From Phoronis australis (Eukaryota > Phoronida > Phoronidae): DNA of 64,000 nucleotides. This document shows positions 40,201-52,200 of this stretch, piece after piece (position 1 is the first letter of the stretch; each line of letters opens with the position of its first letter). The stretch is taken from assembly GCA_002633005.1 (NCBI GenBank), contig NMRA01000677.1, forward strand, positions 124,001 to 188,000, in the 5' to 3' direction. The translations under genes were made by a program, and so were the position numbers. The notes under the pieces are model-generated. The model ran no database searches. It was not told the DNA's origin and saw only the letters and a program-made list of their open reading frames with translations.

Positions 40201-43200
40201 CGTTCCATTTTAGTCGCATTTACACAACATTAGATCGTGAACTGGACCAACACAAGAGTCATTTACACAAAGACTGTTTGTGCATGCTCGCATAAACAAT
40301 AGCAAAGATCCAAGCCATATGGAGACAGCAGATCACCGGTGTACATACTTAATACTAATACGCAAGGGCATTGAAAAATGATCCAATTCCACCCTACCCC
40401 AGTTGTGTTTAGACGTGTAGTTGTCACTGGAGCAACTGATCGAGTGCAACTCTCTATACCTCCCAAACCGGCATCAAAAATGGCCACCGTGGTATCAAAT
40501 TGCCCCGTGTCCGTCATCTTTACACACACACTTGCTCCCAATCAGCTGTTTCGTGTTAGTTGTTCTATGACAACTGTCTCCTGAGTAAATGTGCTTAATT
40601 TCCTTAGGTCACTTCAGGAATGTTGCATGCATAATTAATTCTGGCTAGGGAGAACAATAACTAACTTTAATATGTGACTAGGTTGCTGTAAAATTTCACC
40701 TGGTTAGGACACGATGTGGAGAATAATTGATTTTGGTTCTCATTTTTTTGTTTAAATGAATAGCACCCTATTAATGCTGCACCATCTATAATTATAGCTG
40801 ATACCTGGTATACTGTGAAATTGAAGCATTTTTGCAATAATTTGGGGGAGATATTTTGTAGCCTTCAAATTATGCAATTTTATTTTAAGAACATCCAAAA
40901 AGTTTTTGAGTTCTATTCTAATCTCTTAGTACGTTATATTCATATGTGTTCTCTGGCTTGTAATATTCAGGTGGTTAATGACGTTTAAAATGAAATGCAA
41001 CGTCTTTTGGTTGCCCAACAGTAAGAACAGTTTGCCATGGCTGGTTTTGCTGAACTCGCACTGCTGTATGTCTGGCTTTACAATATACCATGTAGTTGAA
41101 CAGATTTGCACGAATAAAGATTCGTCTGTGAACTCCTCGTGCGGTTGTCATCTTGTTAAAATCAATCGATCTGTCTTGCTAATGTGTGTTTTGCTATCGA
41201 GATGTCTCCATGTGTTATTATCGTTTTTGTCATCTAGCCAAACTTAATTATCCTATTCAGTGCGGTCGTCAGTTGTTTATGAGACAGCCTGCCGTTTGTA
41301 TTTCCCTCGGCATCATTCGCACGTTCCAGGGAATGATGATTTATTCACGTATTTGTTTGTGGTTGTAACTGATGGAGCTCTGGGATTATTCGTTTCCTGG
41401 CGTTTGATCAACCGTGCTTAGTTTCTAACTGATGATTGTCAGTATTTTGTTCTCTTGTGCTGAGTAATAGACAAGTAGAGTTAACATTAACTTAACTCTG
41501 ACATCCATCCATTACGGTTGAAAGTTTACCACATTGTTTTAGCCATACATTGAGTTTAATTGCCACGGGTGAAAGACAGTAGGTTTGTCGATATGAATAC
41601 AATAAAGAGATGCTAAACTATTTATGTTTTTATATGGGTGATGCTATTAGCATCGGCTGCTGTGCCGAGTAAGTATTTTTACAAGGCCGAGTAAAAATAT
41701 TTATGTTAAAAAATTTTCAGTTTAGGTCACAATGTGGCAGACAGATGAAATTTAATTTTGTCAAATTTGCATTTAGCAATGGTGTGTATGTCATAGCTGT
41801 TACAAGACTATATTTTGTAAAATTTTAAGCATTTGCAACAATGTGGTATTAGCCTCTGAAAAATAGAAATATGGAAACTTATTTTGTCCCGAATTAAAGT
41901 ATTTTCACCAATGAACCAAGGCTATTAACACACTCATATAAAACTGCATATAATTAAACATAGATTATTACATGGCGAAGTTGTTATCCCCCATATTCTA
42001 GAGCCTGAGTGGATTTTGGAGAATCATCCAATTTTCCAAAATCCACGAGGGCTCTAGATAAGGGGAATAACGACTGAGAACATGTAATAATCTATTTTTA
42101 CCACATACTGAACGAGAAACATCGCCTCGGCTCAGTAACTACTTTCTGTGTCAGAGGCCCGAGGTCGGAGGTCGTGACCTTTTAAGAAAAGCCGAACTAT
42201 TTTTGTCAAATAATGCTTTTACTCAAAACCAATTGAAAATTTAAACAAAATAGAAATAAAGTGAATCTATAAATTAAGATTTAGCAACCATTATAGCTTG
42301 CTACACATTTTATCACGCTAAGCTTCGACCGGGAAACTATCGTCTGCTAAAGTAGGTTACCACTGGTAACTGAATATAATTCTCAAGTCAAAGGATCCCG
42401 ATGACACGATACCCGCATTTAAATTGGAGATCGGTGATTTACAAGTGAGAGAACATGAGAGAAAAAATTCACTGAATTAAAATATCGTTTTTATGGAAAT
42501 TATGCGTCTTATTTTTCATAGCGTATAAATGTCAGTACAATGCCCTTTGTTGAACATGTGATTGTTGCACGTGCTCAGTTAAGTACTCTATTTTCACGTT
42601 TGATGACGTCAGCCGCTGAGAGGTGCAGTGGTAAAGTCGACGACCCGAAACTCTTGCGGCCCGGGTTCGAAACCACCCTCGGTTCTTGCAATAAAGTTAT
42701 TTCACTAGTGAGATAACTAAATGGGTTATTACACGGTTATATTTGCCATTCGAGGCTAATATTGTGGTATAATGATATTTATTCCACGTACTAAAGATTT
42801 AACCTGGTTTTTGGCTGGCTCTTCCTTGAGCATTATAAACCATGTCACATGACTGTATAACAACATTTTGGTTGTTGTTCGGACACGTGACACGGTTATT
42901 GCATGGGGGTATCAAGACATATGCAGAATAATGTGAATTATGTTTGCAGTACAGAAGTTAAATTTCAACGAAATTGGAATGCACGTGCGTGTGTGCATAG
43001 TCTTTAAAGTGTGTGTGTGTGTATGTGTGTGTACGTAGGCACATGAATCTATAGCTACCTGAAACATGAGTATGAAAATACGAAATAAAATATACACCTA
43101 TAGCAGACCATGTTGTTCAGAACCACAGAGTCTACGGTGATTATTAAATGCGTAGTTTGTGGTCGCAAAATCCAAGGGGCTGAAAAATGAGTCTCCAGGG

Positions 43201-46200
43201 AGTTGTTATGCATTCTCAGTCTTACCGCTAATTAAACTGCCAGGCCATCATTAGGAACTATGTCCGTCTTCTCGTGCCTTGTGTATTGACAAAGAGCGGT
43301 CATTCACATGGCAACGCAGTCTTGTATAAAGCATGTACTCAAATGACTGCAGTCGGCTGAGGTCAAAACAGCTACAAATTCGGTGCATGTTCTGCAACAG
43401 TGTGCTTTTTATGGGTGTTAAAAGTAACTGTTTAAAATTACTTGGCAAAGTAAAAATGAGATCGCTGTAGCGTTGTAAAGGGAAAGCTACTGCTTTTTTT
43501 TCGACGTTGCCTGAAAGATCTTTTTGCATGAACTACTGTTGCCATGGTATTTGTTTATTTCTTATGCAATAATATGAAGTCACACAATTGGCCTATCGAA
43601 AGGTCCATTCAATAAACACTAATAAATGTCTTAGACTACACCCGCAAAACCAGTCGGACATTGCATTCAGTCAACAGTACTGAATGCAGAAATAAGATGC
43701 AGGCCTTTGGCTGCCTTTCATGTTATTGTCTATTGTTACATAGATTGTAAATTCACACCAGGGCAAAAAAAAAACAAAAAATGTGGACAAATTTCTTTCC
43801 AAGATTTCAGTAAAGGTAACTTTAAAAATGTAAAACCTTGCTTGCCCGCATTGCAGTAGCTTGAAATAAGATCTCAAAACCTTTTGCTAACATTGATGTG
43901 GTGAGCGCGTGGCAGGTTTTAAAATGAGTCGTGGCATAGGCCAGAACCAATTCTGCTTTTTTTCCTGAAGTCTCACTGGCTCAAAAACTAGGTTGTCTGA
44001 CATGTAAGTTTTTCAGTGTGGAATGGGCATTGGTCGCTGACTGTACACGGAGATCAGTATACCCCCAACCTAAACCAACCAAATATCAATGGAATGCCTA
44101 CTGAATTGATACTTGCTGATCATGAATTCGTATATTGTATACCTGGTTATTGCGATGACACATTTTGTTGAAGACATGGTCACGTAATCTTGTCTCGTGA
44201 AATTTTCTTTTCAGACGGGGATGGCAGTATCTGCAATGATTCACACTTCCCAAGAGTTTTCCTGCTAATGCATAGGTGGTTTGTTACCTCAGAGGAGTTG
44301 GCGGAACAGTTAATATATTTGTATCCTTGGCTTATACTTCCATTAATGTCACTTTTCCATCAGGGGAATTCTGGTCTATCTTTTGTAAGTGTTGACAATA
44401 ATTCATGAATTTGGGACGACCGATATTTAATGATTCTAAAATTTGGTGCAAGCTTTGACCTCGAGCAAAATAATTAATTTTTCACGGTCCCAAAGTGGAA
44501 AGTTTTTACTCTATTGTAAGGGAGGCACTCCCAATGTCTGTTGTCAGTGCCCTCTGGTGAAGAACCTGAGTACTGCATAGAAAAGTCATATTATAAATTG
44601 TGCAATTCAATATTTTGCAACTTTTTACGGCACGTTTGTTTCATTATCCTGTCATTTGATGCTGTGTGCATATAGGTCTTAATTATCTAATAAAGAATTT
44701 AATACGATTTTTGCCTCATACATGTCAGTCATCATATGCCTGTCATTTGACAATGCGTTGTCATTTGGCAATTGACCATCATATGCGTGTGACTCAGTTA
44801 TGTGTCAAGTGTTGCTCTGACAGTGTATGCCTTAATTTTGCATGACGGTCAAGTCGTTTAACTGCAACTTTCCCAACCGAATGATGGCCCCTCCATCATG
44901 GCCCCTCCATCATGGCCCCTCCATCATGGCCCCTCCATCATGGCCCCTCCATCATGGCCCCTCCATCATGGCCCCTCCATCATGGCCCCTCCATCATGGC
45001 CATTCTAAATCCTTCTAAAGTCTCTTTAGCTTCTCTCGAAATATTATGGCCAACACCGCTAACGTTCCATTTTTCACTAGCGTCATTTTTTGTTCAAAAC
45101 GTTACTGAGTGCTTTGTGGTGTAATGTAAACTTGTACCTGCGCAGTAAACACTCATTGTTTTCAATGGTGTCGAAATAGAATTTTATTACTTTTATTCTG
45201 AATGGAAGAAACTTATGCACTATATGCAAGAGGGCTTGACAAGAAACTTCATTTTTTTGTTGTTTTATCTTAAATTTTAGCAGTACACAACTTATGCAAA
45301 AGTAACTAAATACCACCTAATGAGTAATTTGTTTACAGTGCAAAAATATCCAACGATAAAGGCATTTTTTCTGAAAGACATGCTAATTCTAGGAAGACTT
45401 TTCTTGTCAAAACTACCTAAGTTGCATTCCTGTAATGAGGTTGTTGTGTCTTGAACGTCAATCTGGCTACTTAGGACACCTGTTGTGATTAATTTGTCAT
45501 TTTAGACAGGTTGTTTATTCTCTGATTTGTCCTCTCCTAATCTGGGTCTATTTACCTTATTGACAATTATCTACTGTACGTCCATGACATTTTCATCTGC
45601 GTGGATTTGCCTGATGCGATGCCATTAACATTGTTTATAATCTTTTGTTTTCGAGCTCATTTCTTGGTAATGTCGGCTCATTGTGACGTAAGCAAATTCT
45701 TATGGTTCTCTTAAACAACATGTTTGTTTCGAATGTACTTCAAGAGAATTTAATACGGGTTTCAGGTTTTGAAACTGTTTTATTTTGTATCACGGATGAC
45801 GGTCGCATGTCAAGTGTTATGCTTTTAGAACGTTTTGTGTGTGTATCCTTATTTTTTCTACAACTTTCCATTAATTTATCCGTGAACACATTTTAGCACT
45901 TATTTTAATTGTTATTCGTAGACCATGTTTGTTGTGAGAATGCCAAGATCGCGCAAGACCTCGTAGAATCACGCGTGGTGCATGTAACCTCAGGACATAA
46001 CATGCGTAACCTTTGGGTTACTGATAAATCACATTTATTTCCACTTTTTCCTCTTATGTGTTATTTCCCCATTTTATATTGAATTTAGGGCTAATTCATT
46101 TTGAGTGGCATTGTTAATGATAACTTTAGTGTGGAGTAAGAACACCAATCATAGATAGTTGTTTATGTATTGTGCTTGGCTCAGATAAGTACACGCAGAA

Positions 46201-49200
46201 CTTCTATGATCCCAGCGTAAAGTATCAATTTGTATTTTGTTCTCCAGGCCTCACAAATGTCATCAACTTTGGCATACTTTGAAACAATGGGTGAACATTC
46301 CCTGGATTATGTCTTGTATTTAGTCTAAATGACGTTTAGTGTTGAAAAGTTTTTTTAAAAGTACTGAAAAAATCCCCCATGTTGTTTTTATTGTTTTATT
46401 CCATAACAAGAGAGAGCGCACCTTGTGATGAACTAAGTCCATGAGAAATGGACGAAACGACTACATCGACAACCTCAAAGTACGGCTTTTCAGTTCAAAA
46501 AAGGGTCTGTATTTATATCATTTTTAAAATTATTTGCATGGTCATCTAAAAATATCATAGTCATGGTTATTCATTTCTTATCGGTATATTCCTCTGTTCT
46601 GTTGCTGCATGAAAGCATAGTGATAATGTCAAAAATGTGTCATATATGTTGCCTTGGCGATGTATTGATTTTGAACCTGGATGATTTTATCTTGGTTCAT
46701 TGTACTGAAAAATTGCATAATGGGGTTTTTAATTCAAGTGCTTTTATTATCTGGCTGGCTCACTAATAATGTAAAAATGCCCAGTTGGTTTAATGAGCAT
46801 TTTAATTTGAATCGCTGTGGGTTTAATCTGGTGTAAAAAGCATTGCACTTACTGTTGTCGGCAACAATAGTCGACCTAGCCATTGCTAACTTGAACAGTT
46901 TTGAGCGGTTTTATTTGCACACCATGCAGTGTACGCCTATGATTTTCATTCATGGTTGCATAGGAGCTTATCATCAAATCAGCGCATTCAGCAAATTATC
47001 CAGAAAACTGGATTTTAACTCGTACAAATGCATTAAATGCATTTTTTCTTCAAGTAGAAATCTTATTGAAATTGATTTTTTAGTTTTTTACAAGTCTGTT
47101 AATTGGGTCACGTTACCATGTCTTTTTAGTAAAAATTAGCAAAATTGAAAGGTACATTGATAGTAAAACAACAGTATCGATAACATGATCAAATTTTATT
47201 TGATAGAAATGTTAAAGGTGAGATATCAAAAACACTGTTACAGTTTTCTAAGTTGTCATTTCACTTTCATTTTGTGCAACTTTAATAATTTTTCATGAGC
47301 ATCATAAAAATCTTATTTTTCGATAGTCCCTCATGCAAACAATTCCATTTTGTGATCAGTAAGTACGTGAAGCATAGTTTCATATATGGATCCGATTTAC
47401 TATTTCTGAGATACGATGTTCCGAAGTCGGCCAAATTTGGCCATTTTTATAGGTTCCAAACCCCTGCCTTCTATAAAAGACGTGATTAATCAGTATTGCC
47501 TCGGACCGATTGACCAGGCGCACTACAAAATTTTGTCATTAGTAGCTACGGTAGTTTTGGCCACTGAGGCAGTAAGGTAGACTGGGGATTTCCATGTAAT
47601 TTATTTTAACCAATAACCAATTTCAATTTGAATAAATTATAAGAATGTAATTACATTGCTCTTGATCAAAATGTCCTGTGGAAAAATTTGACACCAGAAC
47701 ATGGTTTGATGTGGCTTTGATTGTTAAATGTTTTTGTTTAGTTTTTATATCTCATGCTTCTTTTTTGTCTATTTGGAATATTACCAAAACACCAGGTGCA
47801 CTACTTCGACCTCTGCAGGGCATAATGAACTTGTGTAGTGTAGATCCATTTATAGGATTTGTTTTTAACATATGGCGTGATTGAAAACTACGGTAATTCT
47901 TCTCGAATTTTGCACAGTTACCTCATTTCTCATACCAGGAATTATGAAGAAAAGTACTGCTTTGTCTCTCACTTATTTCGCACAAGGCTACATGGCAGGA
48001 TTTTCTTGCCTCGCCTAATTCGCGCATGGTCAGTTTTCCTGGCAAGTTTGAAGCCGTTCTTGTGAATGAGTGGTGTAAAATTTACGACTGGACTTTGTGG
48101 TCACGAGTGATTGGCCAGAATTTGCTCATGAGTACTGTACGACGATGTGGCGCAGTGATAGCCATATGATAATAATTCATGTGTGAACGCAGAAATAAGA
48201 ACTGTCTTACTTTGTGCAGAAATTTTGTTTTTCCTTAATCTGGGCTAATCAGATATCACTATGGTGCTTCTCGCGTGACATCGTGTGCAGACAAATGCAA
48301 ACACCGATTGAACGATGTGGATTGTCAACACCACAGATACAAGGCCAAAGTCTGTCACGCACTCAGGTCAGTAATCAGTACACTCATCACTTTTAGTGGC
48401 AATATATTTATTGTAATCAATATTGGTTAGCATAGCTAGAAGACTTCCCAGCTCAAGTTTGCTGAGAAATGAGATTTTTGTGTTGTTTACGTGACAACTT
48501 TGATGTAGCGCAAAGTGACTCAGTGCAGACTGACGAAGCGCAAACTACCATGGCACCAATTGATGTTGGGTATAGGGACACGGCGCAATATCCACGTTAA
48601 TGGAGATATACGCCGCTTCGGCAATTTGTCTCCAGTTTTTTGAGGAAGTACAAGTTGTACTTATTGAAGGAGCAGGGAAATTGAAGCTTGGAAAAAATCA
48701 AATTGCGCGACGCACTATTAAGCTTGGTCATACAAAGCCGGGTGCAACCCAGTTTTTGTGCTATCTGTAAATCAATTGTTGCATCCAAATTATTTCCAAT
48801 TTTTCAGCTGCCGTTAGCGCAGCGTAATTAGTAATTACTCATAAGATATAGTGGCCAAGGTATACCAACAGTGAGCACTTTATTAAATACCAGGTGAAAA
48901 GTTCAAGGATATTTATACGTATCGTTTGGAGGTTATGAAAGGTCAGTCCAAAAGATGTGAAGGTCGTCGATTGTATTGCTGCTAAACTATTAATTTGATT
49001 TCATCCACCTATGCAAGCTGGCTAACTTGTAACATCACTGTTCTTGACAACTTTTTATTCAGTGGTAATAAAATAGTAACTGTTGTACATATGACTTGTG
49101 AGTGATTCCTGCCACTGAACCTAAATCTGGGTTCAGTTTGTAACTACATCATTGATAGGTTCAATAGGTCAAACAAGGTCACCTGATCCTTAATGGCCTT

Positions 49201-52200
49201 TCTTCATTAATGGCAAGATATCCTTGGCTTAGGAAAGCATCAATCTATAAAGAAGGTTAAATACCCCCCTTGAAACGAAGTTTAAAAACCCATATGTAGC
49301 CCCAAGGCCGGCTTTCCCACAGAAAGGGTTGCCAACTTGCGTGGAGATTTTGTCATCAAGGGAGATAAATCTAAGGTAGGAAGTTTTTTGACTTCGCAGT
49401 ATTGGTGGCCTTACCATCTTTGGTAGATGAATGAAATAAGAGGCAACCACCACAACGGGTATTGGCTTGGGTTAGGTTTTCGCATAAGGTATTATCTCGG
49501 TTTCCATTTTCCAAGCAGTCCGTGTGCAAGGATATACCCTTACCGATTATGTGGAAAAGTAAACCCAGGATAGTGACCTCGGCTGGCAGTAAACAGCTGT
49601 ATTTTGGCCATGAACATTTTAGTCTTTCTGAGTTTATAAATCAATGGTATATATTGCCAGCAATTCCCTTGTGGGCATAAGTGCTGTTTGTCTGTAACTC
49701 TCATGTCATATGATTGGCCATAGACTGCTGCTGCCACCTTTGGTAGCAGATTGTGGAAGATAATAGAAATTGGCTGAAATCAGTTGTTAGCTTTATGTCA
49801 AATTGAGCAACAAGATATTTAACATAATTTTCGAGATCATTAGCTTTTGGTCACGTAAATGCAGAACATAAACTTGTGCCCTTTGAAAACTAAGATTCTT
49901 TGCCCAGTCCTAGCTGAGGTAGTTGTTTTTATTTGCGTAAGCTGTTTTTATACTGCAAAACTCTGTGAATTCAGGCGCAGTCTGCATCTTGATGACCAGC
50001 TTCACAGCCTATCTTTGTTGAACAACATGCTTGTCAAAAGTATGAGATCGCTGTCTCAGATTTGACTGCATGGGTGGATGATCTGTGATGAGATGGCCAT
50101 CTGGACCCTGTTTCATGACTTAAGACAGAAAATTAGTCTTACGTTCCACGCAACTATTTCTCAAAAATAGTTCACCTGAGCAAAAAGCAGTCTCCAAGAA
50201 TACACTCATAACTGCTGGTATTGCTAAACTCTTAGACTGTGAAGCGCTCTTAATTACTTGGTTAAACCAGTTTGTTCAGCAATTGTAAAGTGAAGGCGGA
50301 AGACGAAGTTTCTGAAACAGACCCCAGATACATTTTTGTTGAGCGGGCTACTTCATTGTGATCTATTTGCGCAGTGCTTGCTTATTTTGACAGGTACTGG
50401 ATAAGGACATTTCCCGCAAATTTCGACCTCGACTCTGAACTGAGTAAAGTAGTGCAGTCATTTCAAGCAAAGATACAGTCTGATGGCAATAGTAAATTAA
50501 AAGATTTGGTTGATATCTCAAAAATGTAAGTATTACTAAACACACTTCATCTCAGTGTTGTCAAATTTATTTCTTAAATGTTTCCACAAATTGATTCTTC
50601 ACGTGTTTTAAGTGCACGATATGGCAGAAAAGTGGATTTTCAAGTTGTGCTAAATTTTTAACTTAATTTATTTATTTGATTAATTATGAGCCCAGTCTAT
50701 CTCAGTTTAAGCGCAGTTTGTACCTCATAACTGTCATGACAAAAACTCGTGGTAAAACTTTAACTACTGGTATCTGTAGCCATGGTAACCCTCCATTTAT
50801 TTGGCACAGAAATATTTCCCATTTTTCCATTTTTTCAAAGGCCAATAATTATTTTGATACAAATATTTGAAATTAGCAGATGTTGCTTAATGACAGCTTC
50901 ACAGTACATACCATGCTAGTAATAGTCTAAGCAAATTTCAATCTTCATGTTTGTGAAGAAATTTGAGAAAATAGAATTTGCGTGGTAAATAACTGAAGAA
51001 TCCCATGCATCCTGAGTTGGCCTTTGAAAAATAAAATAATGACAATTTGGCAGTTATCCAGAATCATTGAAGGGTTAACAGTACTTTTAGCACAGTGATT
51101 GAGTTTATCCAAGTCCTGATCAATAGGACACCAGATACAATCAGCGATCAGACTCTTACTAATTCGGAGTCCAATACTCGCAATTTCAACTCAAGTCAAC
51201 TCCGCTTTCCATGTAAGCCTATCTGATGCCAGACTTGAACAGTGTTTGTCTTTTTTTTTAAGTAATATTCAAAACTTGCGTCAAGCCCAAAATTGGACGT
51301 TTTTGTCCTAATATCTTTCTTTCGCACAAAAGTTTCTCTACTCTAGTCTGCAACATAATTCAAGACAATTGGATCATTAGTTAGGCACGGTTCATTTTAT
51401 AAAAAAAACATGCCTAGGGGCCATGACCCACTAGTAGTCAAATCTATTGGTCAATTTACATTATGTATGGGTCTCTTTAATTTCTTTTCCCTTTTCCAAT
51501 ACGATTTTTCAACAGCATTTCAAGTGTTATTTTGTCTAACGTCTCACGCCGTTATGCGTCTAGTGATTAGTCTTAACACAAACTGCATTTTAACCAAACA
51601 TAATTTCCTCAGTTGGAACCTGCATTTTATGATATGCAAAGCAATGTGGTACGCAGTAGTTTGCGGCGTCTGGCAACGCGGGTGTGATATTGACAAAGGC
51701 AATGGTGGCGACAGGGGCAGGATAAAATTTGAATTTTTCTGAGCCCCCTGCAATAATGTTTAGATTCCTAAGTGCCAGGCAATTGATCGAAGCATCCAGA
51801 GCTATTCCTGTTGACTGAATGACCCATTTATGAACTGTACTGTATTTCAGCCGTCTGCCTCAAAGTGAATCTCTTCTGATATTGTTGTAGTCCGTCATAT
51901 GATTGGATGAGAGTTGTGTCCGTGCGTAATCCTTCCATATCACGGCGGAATCAAAAGGTCAATCTGGTCTTTGAGCAGCTGGAGCCGGTAGTGTTGGCTG
52001 ATCAGCTCACGTATCTAGAGTTCAAGGCCTTCCGAAGGATCTCAGTACGTTCTTTACAGCATTGAGCTACATATTTCACTGGAATGTCGTCTGTATGGAG
52101 ACATAAATCTACGTGTGATATTTGTTATTCATATCTAATGTTGACGTTCAAAAGTTTTTCAAAGTTCAAATTCTTACCAACATATGTTTAAATACTTATT

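Larger units (their letters stand above)
37213..44214 (+). other. RasGRP-like intron 1 (7.0 kb)
   Basis: Longest coding-region intron. It contains a Penelope-like relic (37725-38300), an inverted pair of 0.5-kb repeats (39165-39640 and 41959-42577), a MITE between them and a tRNA-derived SINE head at 42.6 kb. Confidence 0.8.
44321..48252 (+). other. RasGRP-like intron 2 (3.9 kb)
   Basis: Contains copies of families E, A and B and a 14-bp minisatellite. No further exon was recognised. Confidence 0.7.

Noticed and set aside
39704-40213. 169-codon open frame on the plus strand
   Set aside because: It runs through a divergent tandem repeat in shifting registers, crosses the border of a MITE and has no protein motif.
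44321-44388. Extension of RasGRP exon 2 to the GTAAGT donor at 44389
   Set aside because: It would give phase 0, which does not fit exon 3, and would add hydrophobic residues absent from the family.
44912-45124. Proline/histidine-rich repeat protein
   Set aside because: It is the translation of a 14-bp minisatellite cycling through three frames in an intron.
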